Shown here: positions 29,863 to 40,034 of the stretch, piece by piece
Layout of the letters: every line of letters begins with the position of its first letter
How positions within the stretch are numbered: the first letter of the stretch is position 1
DNA from: Planctomycetota bacterium
GTDB taxonomy: Bacteria; Planctomycetota; B15-G4
Direction of reading: 5' to 3'
Assembly (NCBI GenBank): GCA_020638905.1
Contig: JACKHP010000019.1
Span: 16,897 to 80,896, forward strand
DNA length: 64,000 nucleotides
Translations under genes and position numbers: made by a program
The notes under the pieces: model-generated
Told to the model about the DNA's origin: nothing
The model's database searches: none
The model's input: only the letters and a program-made list of their open reading frames with translations

Positions 29863-30081
29863 CCGGATGCGGCCTCGCGACGACGCGTCGCGCGCGGCTC
29901 AGCCTGCGCGCGGCACGTCGCCGGTCGTCGCGCTGCAGGCCTTCGGGCCACGCCGACGCCTGTCTGGCGCTGGCCTGTCGCGGCGCACCGCGAGCTTCGC
30001 GCGCCTCTGGTGCGCCAGTTGGCGGCAGCGACAATTCCTGGCTGCTGCCGCGGCTTGGCGCGCGATGCGCAGCGCCGGAGA

Positions 30082-31100
30082 TCAACGGGTGGCTGGATCG
30101 ATTTCGTCAGGATCGCGTCCATCCTCGTCGAGCGTCGTGACAGGCCGCAGCGCGTCGCGCACGCCGGCCGGAGAGTCGGAAGCCCTCGTGTACCAGGACG
30201 TCCACTCTGCGCAGCTCGAGGCACGCCCCTGGCGCTCGCCGAAGAACGCGACCAGCAGGCGCCTGTGCCAGCGCAGCACCTTTGAGCACCTGGGCCGAGG
30301 GTTCGGCGTGGATCGGCTGGCCTGCGGCCGTCGAAGACGTCGCACAGCTGAGAACAGCCACGGACGCCCGAGGCAGCCGCGTCTTCGATGATCACGCCAC
30401 CGCAGCCTGTGGCGCGCAGCATGCGTGCAACGCGTCGAAGGCCTCCCAGATGTCGCGCGCTGCTGCCGGTTACACGGGATCGTCGCGGCGGCCTTGATCC
30501 GCCCAGCACGTCCCCAGCCAGTGCCTTTGCCGCCGTAGAGCCAGGCCAGCGCGTGCACGTTGATCCAGCGCGCCGCCTCGTCGGCCGTGCGGCGGAGAGC
30601 GCGTCACGCCACGCGGAGGTGCTCGCCGTCGAGACTGAGGCGCGTTCACCGTGACTGGTACGTCGCCCGGTGCTGCGCAGCGTGGCGCGCAGCACGTCCT
30701 GCATGAGCTGCGGACGCGCTGGCAGCGCCGACCTCCCCGCGCGCGGTCACCTTAGCACCGGGGCAACCCATGTTGATGTCAGATGGGCAATGCCGACTCT
30801 CTCACGAGAAGTGGCGGCTCCCATCGCGGCCGGCTTCAAGATCTGGAACCGAGCGCACTGCCCTGTCTCCCTACCGAAATTCTGGCCAGCTCGAGTGCCC
30901 GCGTTGCGCTGGAGAGCCTGGCGTGTAGCATTCGGTGGGCTACGTATGTATCGGCGCCTGGTTGCAGAAAGTGCCGGACGGAGGATTGGTGACTTCGCCA
31001 TCGGCGCCACCACGACCGGCGGCCAGATCGTGAGTTTCGCCCAGCGTGCTGAACTCGGCCCGGCGGCCATGGACGACGCGTTTCACCGAGCCGGATGACA
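30082..31100 (-). pseudogene. tRNA-dihydrouridine synthase (Dus) gene, corrupted
   Basis: On the minus strand, with repeated frame shifts: APMAK-VTNPPFR near 31040-31000, DINMGCPGAKVTARG near 30780-30735 (the Dus DxNxGCP signature), PVTV, ARWINVHA near 30570, and RGCLGRPWLFS near 30390-30360, the flavin-binding end of the barrel. The order and distances are those of a DusB-like enzyme that reduces uridines in tRNA using FMN. No continuous frame exists. Confidence 0.65.
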
Positions 31101-31254
31101 TGCAGGCCAGTGGTCGAACTGCGCTTCGGGTGTCTCGGCGAGACGTCCGGATCTCCCTGCGGCCTGCCGGCGCCATCCTCCTGAGGCCGCGCAGGCGCGC
31201 TCCACCTGAGACACCCATGGATCTCCTCGCGCCCAGGTTGCTGATAAGCCGGCG

Positions 31255-31494
31255 GCGGGCTGAAAGTTTCGCCTTATCCTGCTCATCGCCTGCGTGGCGA
31301 CGCTGCTCGTCGCGGCCAGCCTGGCTGCCGGACCACGTCCGGCCCTGCCGAGCGACTGGCCCACGAGCGCGAGCCGATCCCCAGCCTGACCTCTGCGTCC
31401 GAGTCGCGACGACGAGACAGACGACACCTTCGACTGTGGACGGCTGACTCCCACCCCTGAGACGATCGCCGGTGACCACTGCGTTCCCGCCTGA
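31255..31494 (+). CDS. Possible small exported protein in the damaged segment
   Basis: One frame reads RLILLIACVATLLVAASLAA, a good signal-peptide core, followed by GPRPALPSDWPTS and, after one shift, DDETDDTF and TPETIAGDHCVPA before a stop at 31492-31494. It may be a short secreted protein. It does not conflict with the minus-strand genes around it. Coordinates approximate; the sequence quality here makes the call weak. Confidence 0.3.
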
Positions 31495-31542
31495 TCATGC
31501 CCGGCGGATGCTTGTTGGCGCGACCCGCTGCCGGACGCGGGA

Positions 31543-32780
31543 TCAGGCGTCCGGGACGGACAGCGTGGACGGCGCCGCGGTCTTGAGCTGCGCGGCCTGG
31601 CGGAGATGCGCGAACTGGCGTCGAACGCGCGCTGCCAGTCGCAACGATGCGTCAGTGGATTGAGACTGACGCGTGCGGCGTCTAGCGCGTCGTCGGGCGT
31701 CGGCGCGCCGTCGTCCCCGGACGCCTCGGGGCGCGATCCAGAGCGCGTCGGTTGCCGGGGATCGTGGCCGTCGAGCGCGTTGTCGACGCCAGCGCGAGGC
31801 ACAGGCGCCCTGACCACGCGCGACCAAAGTGCCGCCGCGCTCGGCCAGCAGGCGCGCGGGACTGTCCAGCCGCGGAAGCGCGCGCATGCGCTCGACGCCG
31901 AGCACGGCTCGAGAGCGCGTAGCAGCACCGCGCGTCCGTCGGCGCGCCTCGGCGGTCACGTTCACGCAGCAGTAGCGTGACCCTGTCGCGTACACGTAGG
32001 CGTGTGTCTTGCGGGCTCGAATACGATGCGTGCGGCAGCGCGCAAGCCGGTCTGAAGCTGCGCGGACGGCCGATGCGGCGTCTGCTGTAGGCCTGGTCTG
32101 ATGATGCGGGCTGGCCAGCAGCGTGTTGTCGGCAGGCGCCGCACGAGTAGCACCAGCAGGGCTGCCAGTGAGCTTCGGACCACCGGCTGCTCGTGGAAGA
32201 ACGCGCGGCAGCGGACGCCAAGACTGCACGTCGGGCTCCGCCCACGCGCCCTGGCATGGCGGCTGACACGCGTGGCAGCGCGTCATCGATACCGTCCTGT
32301 GTAGCCCATCGTGCGTTCCAGTCGCGCGCGATAGCTCGTCGGGGTGTTTCTGCTCGGTCGGCTACCGCAGCTGTCGGCCTTTGTTTGCGGTGGCGTGTCG
32401 AGGCCCAGCTGCTGAGGATGGACGTGCATCACGGGACGCAGCGCTGTCGTGTCCTGGCTGCATCGCCGCACGTCGCGTGCCTGGTCGATAAAAAGGAGCC
32501 ACAGCAGGCGCATTGTCGTCGTGAGCTGCTCGCCCGCGTCGAGCACCAGGATGGTCGGTCACGGCTCCGCAGCCCTGGCGGTGGCCGAAGTCCCAGATTT
32601 GCTCCATCGTCACCTGCGGCAATGCTGACGCACCTTTGTCGACGGTCAGGCTACGACCACTATGCCGTCGAACAGCACGGTCGCGTCGTCGACGCTGGGC
32701 AGCGCGCGGAGCGCCGCGACGATTCGGCATCGGAGAGCTTGCCGTGGCGGCGGCGGAGCTGCACGCTCGCTGCTCTTCAC
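31543..32780 (-). pseudogene. Unidentified gene(s), corrupted
   Basis: Minus-strand codon texture continues here between the UbiD and Dus genes. Readable pieces include MEQIW, LVLDAGEQLTTT, ATQDGIDDALPRV, HAYVYATGSRYCCVNVTAEA, ALPRLDSPARLLAERGGTL and LNPLTHRCDWQRAFDA. I could not assign them to a family. It could be one gene of about 400 codons or two. Confidence 0.35.
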
Positions 32781-32799
32781 TGGGAACGACGCGTGAGGT

Positions 32800-34150
32800 C
32801 AGACGCTGGCTCTTGCTCGAAGTGCAGCGCGCGACTGGCGGTCGAGCGTCTCGGTCGGTCCGAGGATCAACCTTCGATATCGCGCTGAGAGGTCGAAGCG
32901 TCAGAAAGCAGCAACGCGACGATCGCCCCGTCGTCGAGCAGGTCGGGTGCATCCTCGTCGACGACTACCACGACTTGGTGAATATCGCCTGGCCCAGGCC
33001 CCAGACCGAGTGCGCCACCAGCGCCTGACCTGGTACCCTTCCTGATCTTGAGGATCAGATTGTTGTGAAGACGTCGCGAACGGCATGCGTGCATGTCGAT
33101 CACTCGGCATCACCTTGCGCTGCAGCGGGAGGAACAGGCACCGATGGCGGCGGCCATCCAGCAGTTCCCTGGCGGACCGAATTTCACCGTGGTGCCAGAT
33201 CGCGCCCGTGCGTGATCGCGGTGACCGGATCACGCCGTAGTCGTCGGCCAGGCCAGAAGCCGGTGGGTCGCCGAACGGTCTCGCGCCGCTTTTTCACGTC
33301 GACGGGCACCTAGCCTCGATCACGTGAACTCGGCGTGTCGGCCGGCACTGAGGGGTACCGTGCGGCACTTTCGACCATCTGGACTGGACGCTTCGCTGAA
33401 GGCTTCGCGAAGAGCACTTCGTCGATGCCTGGCGGCAGCGGCGCCACGGTCGAGAAGACGACCTGCGGCGAGGCGCCGCCCATCATGATCGCGACGGGCA
33501 TGCGGTCGCGCCTGAGGGCCTGCAGGTGCGGCGCAGCTCGGCGCCGGTGTGGTGTGGACGGAAGCGAGCTGTCAGCCTTGTCGTGGCGCTGCAGGCGGTA
33601 CATGCTGCAGTTGCGCGTGCCGGTCACCGGGTCCTTTGGTGAAGACGAGCGGGCAGCGTGACCGTCGGTCCGCCGGTCTCGGGCCAGGTGACAGGATCAT
33701 AGCTCGAACAGCGTCGACGTCGTCGCCCCGTGCATCACCTTCCTGGCACGGCCTGCGGCCCGGTAGCGCGGGAAGAGGCGCGCCAGCCGTCCCATTGGCA
33801 GCGCGCTGAGCCTGCGCCAGGTCATACGCGCGGGCCGCTCGAGCATCGCCAGGAAGTCGCCCACGATGCTCGAGCTCGTCGCGCTGCGCACGCTGCAGGT
33901 CATGAGCATGCGCTTCATGCTTCCCTGGCATTGATGGTGACGGAAGCGTGGTGCCCTCGACGTGCTGAACAGCGGCCTTTGGTTGTGTTCGGGAGCGAGG
34001 CGGGCTCACGCGGTCGGCGATGGCGGCGATCTCGAGCTCGGTGTTTCACTGCGCGGTCGATGCGCAGGGAGTTCACCGGGCCGCCTTGAGATCGAGAGAA
34101 GCGGCGCAGGTCGGGCGACGGATACGACGATCTCTGCGGCGATGAGGGCC
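32800..34150 (-). pseudogene. UbiD-family decarboxylase gene, corrupted
   Basis: Many UbiD landmarks can be read on the minus strand in order: DLKAAGEL and EIAAIADRVS near 34090-34020, VEGTTLPVTINA near 33960, LVFTK, GTRNCSMYRLQRHDK near 33627-33580, RMPVAIMMGG and APLPPGIDEVLFA near 33510-33410, HNNLILKIRKG, WGLGQAIFTK, VVVDED near 33080-32950, and LGPTETLD near 32860. UbiD enzymes decarboxylate aromatic acids with prenylated FMN, for example in quinone synthesis. Length fits (about 450 codons), but frame changes occur throughout. Confidence 0.7.
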
Positions 34151-34394
34151 GCGTATCATAGCCACTGGCGCTTCGGTGCCGCGCGCTTCGGCGTGCCAGT
34201 TGTCTGCGCGCCTCGGCATCGTTTTTCGGCGGAACCTTCCCGGACGACGCCTGAGGCCTGTTGCGACCGTGTCGCGACGTCGTCGGACGGGCGCGCGCAG
34301 CGGACCTGCCGACGGTATGATCGTCGGCGTACGTCGCGCGGGAGAGATGCTGCGCGCGAATCTGAACACCGCGACCTACGCGCATGACTGTCGG

Positions 34395-35291
34395 GGAGCC
34401 GTCCGTTGGCCACGCAGTACGACATCTTCGAAGGCCGCCGACTCCAGGATATACCGGCGCGCCTCGGTTGGCGTCAGTCAGTTGTCTGGGCTCAGTCTGA
34501 GGTCCTGATAACCTCGAGCGTCAAAGGCTTATGGACTACGCTGATATCCCGGACTGGCTGAGCTGAGCACTGGATACTGCGGGCACGCTGCTGCACGCTA
34601 CTGGCGAGAAAAGCGCGGTGCTGCGATGTGCGGTCGCGTCCATGTACGAGGTGACCGGGTCTGCTTCGTCGACGTCGTGCCGTTGCTGGTGCGCTCTGCT
34701 CGCTGTTGGGCGTGTAATTTCGCTCGTGGTCACGAGCGCTGTCGGCTCTGATTGACACCGCCGAGCTGGCAAAGCCGGGGCTACATCATCTCGTCGAGGG
34801 ACTACATCAACTTCAGCGGACGCGCAACGTGCCTACGGGCGAACATTCCGAAGTTCGGCGAGCGCTTTCCTGATCTCACGGCGGCCTACGATCCCGAGCG
34901 CTTCCATGACGATCTTCGAGACCGCGAAGTCAGAGCGCTCTCGCGCGGCATCCTGGCGCAGTTCCTCGGGCCGACGTACGAGACGCCGGCCGAGGTGCGC
35001 ATGGCCAAGGCCATGGGCGCGCGCGCGGTGAGCATGTCGATGGTGCCCGACGTGATCGTCGCGCGGCAGCGCCGCATGCGCGTGGCCGGGCTGGCGAGCG
35101 TCACCAACTACGCCGCGGGCCTGGCCGACGGCGCGCTGCTGCACGACGACGTGCTGCTCAACAGCGCCCGCAACGCGACCACGATGCAGACGCTGCTCTC
35201 GGGCGCGCTGCCGAGACTGCACGCCACGCCGTCCACGCCCAAGGCGCACGGGCGCGGCACGAAGAGAACTCCCACCAAGGGACCGACGTGA
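34395..35291 (+). pseudogene. Purine nucleoside phosphorylase gene, 5' part corrupted
   Basis: From about 34800 the frame is open to a stop at 35289-35291 and reads as a PNP: DYINFSG, FGERFPDLTAAYDP, GPTYETPAEVRMAKAMGA, SMVPDVIVARQ and VTNYAAGL. Upstream pieces in shifted frames (VDYADIPDWPEL, GRVHVYE, VTSAVGS) supply the N-terminal half. The enzyme splits purine nucleosides with phosphate, fitting the hpt gene that overlaps its stop codon. Damage fades out between 34800 and 34950, so this gene marks the other border of the bad segment. Confidence 0.7.
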
Positions 35292-35917
35292 GCAGCAGCG
35301 AAGGCGCGCAGCAGCGCGAGACGACTCCCATCCCCGCAGCGCGCCCCCTCCCCGGCCCGTACCCCATGAGCGATTCCCGCGACCCGAACCTCGTCAACGG
35401 CAAGATGCTCTTCCGGGGCGGCCACATCGCGCGTGAGGTGGCGCGCCTCGGCCGCGAGGTGCGCGCCGTGTACGGCATGGGCGAGATCACCGTGGTGACC
35501 GTGCTGCACGGCGCGCTCGTGTTCACCGCCGACCTGATCCGCGAGCTCGACATGCCCGTGCGGCTCGAGACCGTCACCGCGAGCAGCTACCGCGGCCAGA
35601 CGACGCGTCCCAACGAACTCGACGTGCGCGTCACGAGCCTCGAACACCTCAAGGGCAAGGACGTCCTCGTCGTCGACGACATCCTCGACACGGGCAACAC
35701 GCTCTCGCGCGTGACGCGAGACCTGCAGCGCTTCGAGCCGCGCAGCACGCGCATCGCCGTGCTGCTCGACAAGCCGTCTCGCCGCGAGGTCGCGGTGACC
35801 GCCGACTTCGTCGGCTTCGAGATCCCCGACCTGTTCGTGATCGGCTACGGCCTCGACTACGACGGCCGGTATCGCAACCTGCCCGACATCCTGGCGCTCG
35901 ACCCGGGGTCGGTGTAG
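35288..35917 (+). CDS. hpt: Hypoxanthine phosphoribosyltransferase
   Basis: Purine salvage enzyme joining hypoxanthine or guanine to PRPP. VVDDILDTGNTL is the PRPP-binding signature; TVLHGALVFTADL, SSYRGQT and GYGLDYDGRYRNLPDI complete the family. With GTG 35288 it is 209 aa and overlaps the nucleoside phosphorylase stop (GTGA), giving a purine-salvage pair with coupled translation. ATG 35366 would remove a Pro-rich leader and give a more usual ~183 aa; either is possible. Confidence 0.92.
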   Translation: MSSSEGAQQRETTPIPAARPLPGPYPMSDSRDPNLVNGKMLFRGGHIAREVARLGREVRAVYGMGEITVVTVLHGALVFTADLIRELDMPVRLETVTASSYRGQTTRPNELDVRVTSLEHLKGKDVLVVDDILDTGNTLSRVTRDLQRFEPRSTRIAVLLDKPSRREVAVTADFVGFEIPDLFVIGYGLDYDGRYRNLPDILALDPGSV

Positions 35918-35953
35918 GAGGGGCGGGACGGGGGGGGGGCACCTGATCGGCAC

Positions 35954-38893
35954 TCAGGGGGTCGTCCCGGCGATGCCATTGCTGGCACCGAACCCGAACG
36001 GGCCCGCGGGGTCGCTGATCCAATGCTGGTAGTACACCGTCACCCCCGATGGCAGGCCGGTCGGCCAGGGGAAGGTGATATCGAGAGATCCGCTGCCGTC
36101 CGTCGGAAGACCCGAGAGCACGATATCGGGTGTCGGCACCAGCACGCCGCCCTTGAAAGCTGCGTCGAGTTCCGCGACCCCGATGACGAGCGCCGTCGTC
36201 GTGTTCGGCTTGGCGAGGGTGAGTTCCAGGGAGACAAAGTCACCTCCCGCAAGGGCTCCAGTACCGACGAGTTGGGGAATGCCTGCGCTGCCGGTCAGTC
36301 CAAACCCGAGGTCGGACCAGCGGGATGGCGAGTTGCATCCACCCCACTTCGCGAGGTAACTATCACCGGCCGGGCTGGACGTGAACTGCCCCCCTACAAA
36401 CAGCGCCAATCCGTCACCGAGATCAAGAGAGGCGATAGCTCCAGGCGCGCCGTTCAAACCCGTTCCGATTTCCGACCAGGCTCCGCCATCCCACATCTTC
36501 ATGTAGGTGTATCCACCAACGTAAAGAGCAGGGCCAGAGCCACTATCGTGTGAAGCGATGGACGTTGCCTGAGCAGGCAACCCAGAACCAACCGGCGCCC
36601 AATCTCCGCCGTTCCATTTCGCGATGTTCTTCGCGCTGAGAACGCCCGCATGCGAGAACGTACCGGCGGCATAGAGCGCCGGACCCGCACCGTCGTCGTG
36701 CACGACGAGCGCCCGCACCGACCCCGGATCAAGCACTGGCGTAAGTTCATTCCACAGCCCGTTACCCATCCCGGACCAGGCACTTCCATCCCACCTTGCA
36801 ATCCCGTTCGCCGGAACCCCTCCAGCGCTGGTAAAAAAGCCCCCAGCGTAGAGATCGGCACCTCCACCATCATCGAATACCGTCAGCGCCTGTATGCCAA
36901 GAGCATTATTCATGCCAGACCCCAAAGCAGACCATACGCTTCCTGTTCTCTTGGCGATGTGACTTGCAGGAACGCCGCCGGCTGACGAGAACACTCCTCC
37001 CACATACAAGGCATCACCGAAACCATCGTCGTAGACGGCAAGCGCGCGAACAGTACCCAATATCTCCCCAACCGACTCCCACGCGACGCCAGTCCACTTC
37101 GCGATCCCTTTGCCGCCACTACCGCTGAACACGAAGTTCCCACCTACGAATAGCGCCGGCCCGGACCCATCATCGTGGACCACAAGTGCATAGACGATCC
37201 CTCCATGCGGCGCGTGATTGAAACCGTCATCGACCTTGCTCCAACTGACTCCGTTCCATTTGGCCACGAGACCAATGAATTGCTCGCTGCCGACGCCCAT
37301 GTTCCCTCCAACATGAAGAGCCGGCCCTGTTCCATCGTCGAAGACGGCGAGCGCCTGTACTTCCCCGTTCAACCCGGACCCCAGCACTGCCCAGACCGAG
37401 CCATCCCACACAGCTACGTGCTCGGCCCCGATCACGCCCGGGATGCCGGAGAACCCCCCGCCGACGGCAAGAGACAGACCATGCCCGTTCTGCAGCACCT
37501 TCAGGGCGTAGACAGATCCACCGGGCTGCACCAGGGTTGACCACACCGATCCATCCCAGATCCTGACGGATGAGTACGATGATGCAACCAGTGAACTGCC
37601 TGCTCCTGAACCGATCACTTCCAAGCTATAGACCGCCGCAGGCACACCCAACCCGATCGCATTCCATGACACACCATCCCAGCCGGCAACGTGTGCGGCC
37701 GACACTCCATCGGCAGTCGTGAAGTCCCCCCCGGCGACCAGATTCACCCCACCGCCATCGTCGTACGCAACAAGAGCTCGGACCGTTCCATTCACGCCGG
37801 AACCCAAGGCGGTCCAGGCAGAGCCATCCCAGGCCGCAATGCGACTTGCCGCCGCACCGCCCATCAGCGAGAACGAGCCGCCTGCCACGAGCACGCCTCC
37901 TGAACCGACATCGGCGGTCGCCAAGGCGTAGACTGGCGCATCAGCACCACTTCCCATCGCCGTCCACGACCCGCCATTCCAGCGTGCAATGCGAGCAGAC
38001 GCGCTGCCGCCGGCTGTCGTGAAAGCCCCTCCGGCATATAGCGATGGCCCAGACCCGTCGTCATGCACCGCGAGTGCGTTTACATCTGAATTCAGACCAG
38101 ACCCGAGCGCCGACCACGTGTGGCCGTTCCATCTTGCGATCCGCGAAACGGACAACGCCCCAGCCAGCGTGAACGTCCCCCCTACGTAGAGGTCGTCCCC
38201 GAAGCCATCATCAAACACGACCAGTGCATTGACGTACCCAGGTGACAGGCCGGAACCCAGCCCTCTCCAAGAGTCACCATCCCATTTTGCGATGCGACTC
38301 GCCGCGACACCGCCGGCCACGCCGAAATCGCCGCCAACATAGAGACTGGGTCCTCCTCCATCGTCATAGATGGCAAGCGCTCGCACCGTAGCGTCCGTAC
38401 CAGGCTGCCCCCCGAATGTCGGTAGCCAGTTGGGCTCGCAGGTACCCGACAGCAGTTCAATCGGCTCGACAACTGTTGCGCCACCCAGATTCAAATTGGT
38501 TGCCTCGGTACTGCCAACCAAACTCTCGGCGCCCGACCCCAGGACTGCGGTCACGCGAATGTGAGTGGGGACTTCCGCGAATCCGACACTCATGCGAAAC
38601 GATCCGTCGACGTTGGTGACCGCCTGCCCTCCAGCGCGAGTGACGACCACAGCCCCAACAGCGGGCGTCCCGTCGGCCATGCGAACTCTGCCTTCAAGAA
38701 CAGAAGGGGGCGTATTGACCGAGCCATCGACTCCTGGGTCAAGTACCGGCGACTCGCATCCTTCCTGTGCCAACCCTGACGTCGCCAGTTGAAGGGTGAG
38801 GAGGACTACGAACAACAGAGGCGCAAGAGGCTGTCTCGGGCGAGAAATCAAAATGACCTCGATATCGAGGAGAGCGGAGAACGGGTCGGCCAT
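35954..38893 (-). CDS. Secreted protein with 14 propeller repeats and shared C-terminal module
   Basis: A 979-aa exported protein. After a signal peptide (hydrophobic APLLFVVLLTLQLATSGLAQ), about residues 60-130 look like a carboxypeptidase-regulatory beta-sandwich (LEGRVRMADGTPAVGAVV). Then come 14 repeats of about 45-55 residues of the form ALAVxDDGxGxxLYVGGxF...IAKWDGxxWSALGSG, which would build two seven-bladed propellers. The last ~120 residues are the module shared with the proteins at 17295, 56309 and 58887 (FKGGVLVP, WPTGLPSG, YYQHW, terminal NGIAGTTP). Codon third positions are visibly less GC-rich than in its neighbours, hinting at later acquisition. Confidence 0.82.
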   Translation of the reverse strand: MADPFSALLDIEVILISRPRQPLAPLLFVVLLTLQLATSGLAQEGCESPVLDPGVDGSVNTPPSVLEGRVRMADGTPAVGAVVVTRAGGQAVTNVDGSFRMSVGFAEVPTHIRVTAVLGSGAESLVGSTEATNLNLGGATVVEPIELLSGTCEPNWLPTFGGQPGTDATVRALAIYDDGGGPSLYVGGDFGVAGGVAASRIAKWDGDSWRGLGSGLSPGYVNALVVFDDGFGDDLYVGGTFTLAGALSVSRIARWNGHTWSALGSGLNSDVNALAVHDDGSGPSLYAGGAFTTAGGSASARIARWNGGSWTAMGSGADAPVYALATADVGSGGVLVAGGSFSLMGGAAASRIAAWDGSAWTALGSGVNGTVRALVAYDDGGGVNLVAGGDFTTADGVSAAHVAGWDGVSWNAIGLGVPAAVYSLEVIGSGAGSSLVASSYSSVRIWDGSVWSTLVQPGGSVYALKVLQNGHGLSLAVGGGFSGIPGVIGAEHVAVWDGSVWAVLGSGLNGEVQALAVFDDGTGPALHVGGNMGVGSEQFIGLVAKWNGVSWSKVDDGFNHAPHGGIVYALVVHDDGSGPALFVGGNFVFSGSGGKGIAKWTGVAWESVGEILGTVRALAVYDDGFGDALYVGGVFSSAGGVPASHIAKRTGSVWSALGSGMNNALGIQALTVFDDGGGADLYAGGFFTSAGGVPANGIARWDGSAWSGMGNGLWNELTPVLDPGSVRALVVHDDGAGPALYAAGTFSHAGVLSAKNIAKWNGGDWAPVGSGLPAQATSIASHDSGSGPALYVGGYTYMKMWDGGAWSEIGTGLNGAPGAIASLDLGDGLALFVGGQFTSSPAGDSYLAKWGGCNSPSRWSDLGFGLTGSAGIPQLVGTGALAGGDFVSLELTLAKPNTTTALVIGVAELDAAFKGGVLVPTPDIVLSGLPTDGSGSLDITFPWPTGLPSGVTVYYQHWISDPAGPFGFGASNGIAGTTP

Positions 38894-39030
38894 CCGATCT
38901 TCGCTAGATCGAGCGATGGCCGACTCCCTAGTCACTCTTTCGCGCAAGCCACGCCTATCGTGCGACATCGGATTCGCAGAATTGTGCAGTGCATCCTCAG
39001 ATCTCGGCGACCTACCGATAACCGGCGGTC

Positions 39031-39240
39031 TGCGGGGACGACGTCGCGCTGCGCGACGAGATTCTCTCGCCTTTCGCCGTACGGCTTGACGGCACCACGC
39101 TGCTCGTCGCCGACGCGATCCCCCGCGCACGCTGCTCGCGGCCCGTGCGCGGCAGGCATTCGACGACGCCGCGCCGGACGCCGACGCGCCCCTTCCGGCG
39201 CACGTTGGACCACTCGCGATCTTGCGCGTACTGGGGCGCG
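39031..39240 (+). pseudogene. Decayed copy of the kinase gene N-terminus
   Basis: About 210 bases closely resemble 40189-40405 inside the intact kinase gene: the part coding CGDDVTLRDEILSLL, LLFADAIPQRTLLAA, RAFDDAAPDAD and LPTHVGPFAI. It carries several substitutions, a small deletion that shifts the frame and a loss of a few codons, and stops at the glycine-rich loop. It has no start region and no kinase core. It is a leftover of a tandem duplication about 1.15 kb from the source. Confidence 0.7.
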
Positions 39241-39267
39241 CGACGCTGGCGCCAGCCGGGCCGCCGA

Positions 39268-39657
39268 TCAAGACTCGAGCCGCCGAACTTCGGCCAACAT
39301 GCCGCGGTGCCAGGTGGCATTGGCCGGCAGGATCACCTGACCCTCCTCGACCACCAGGTCGGTGAAGAAGACGTGGCATACGTGCAAGCCGCAGGGCTCG
39401 AACTGGGATAGGGCACGTGGCAGCACGCCGCCCCCGAAACGCCACGCCAGGTACTCGGGCTTTACACCACCAAGGGTCGCCTCGATGCTCGCGGCAGTCT
39501 TGTCGGCCAGGAGTGCGGCTCCCGTCACCTTGAGGCCCGTGGGCAGGGTGACATCGACCCAGTCGAGCACAGTGAGAGTATGCCACTCACTGTCTTCATC
39601 GAAGCAGCCCTCGTCATCGATCCCGATCCGGTATCTCAGCTTCTCGGTTGCCGGCAC
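39268..39657 (-). CDS. Small protein of unknown function
   Basis: A 129-aa open frame starting at GTG 39657 with GGGGAG a few bases upstream. Codon use fits the region and the composition looks protein-like (YRIGIDDEGCFDED, VDVTLPTGLKVTGAALLADK, PCGLHVCHVFFTDLVVEEG). No family recognised, no signal peptide. Its end lies just beyond the decayed kinase fragment, so the last residues may be unnatural. It could be real or a remnant. Confidence 0.45.
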   Translation of the reverse strand: MPATEKLRYRIGIDDEGCFDEDSEWHTLTVLDWVDVTLPTGLKVTGAALLADKTAASIEATLGGVKPEYLAWRFGGGVLPRALSQFEPCGLHVCHVFFTDLVVEEGQVILPANATWHRGMLAEVRRLES

Positions 39658-40034
39658 GACGAACTCCCCGTCGGGTACTCTCGGTCGTCCATCGGATGAC
39701 TCGAGACCTCACGTGACCCGGAACGCGCACGCCCCTCGAGCTCGCTCGACGAGCCCGGCCAACCGGGCTCGCCGACACCGCAGACCGATTGTTGGCGCAA
39801 ACCTGCGGCGTCGTGCGACATGGTTTTTGCCTGTGACCGCGAGAGCCGCTGCTCCCGAAGACACGGCCGGGCCGAGCTCGACTCACCTGTGACCTTCAGG
39901 GCCCCAGTTGAGGGCCCTGCCCCGCCGACCGACCTACGAGACCCGCCCCGGCACCACCTCGAACGTTAGGATCCGAAGCCCACGATCTCGGGCTCCGAGG
40001 CCCGCGGCGCGCCCTCCCCCGGCAAGAGGTCCAG
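39658..40034. other. Intergenic stretch before the kinase pair
   Basis: No gene seen. It holds two short perfect hairpins: GAGCCCGG/CCGGGCTC with a 4-base loop (39751-39770) and AGGGCCC/GGGCCCT with a 7-base loop (39898-39918). An AGAGGT Shine-Dalgarno precedes the GTG at 40035. Confidence 0.5.

Larger units (their letters stand above)
28280..34950. other. Segment with densely corrupted genes (likely low-quality consensus)
   Basis: No intact gene lies in this 6.7 kb, unlike the tightly packed DNA on both sides. Yet pieces of at least five known families can be read on both strands by changing frame every 10-60 bases, in a normal gene order with normal spacing. The short open frames here are not genes as they stand. 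Unrelated genes decayed to the same degree, with sharp borders inside genes at both ends, point to sequencing or assembly error rather than pseudogenes or a mobile element. Confidence 0.7.

Noticed and set aside
32283..32640. DNA polymerase III delta-prime (holB) fragment
   Set aside because: LVLDAGEQLTTT looked like a Walker B region, but no Walker A, zinc site or sensor motif could be found in the right places. Left unidentified.
28280..34950. Mobile element, prophage or genomic island
   Set aside because: No integrase, transposase or phage gene; instead ordinary household genes with uniform errors and borders within genes.
36070..38450. CRISPR-like repeat array
   Set aside because: The repeats are protein-level propeller blades with variable DNA; no constant repeat with spacers, and no cas genes in the window.
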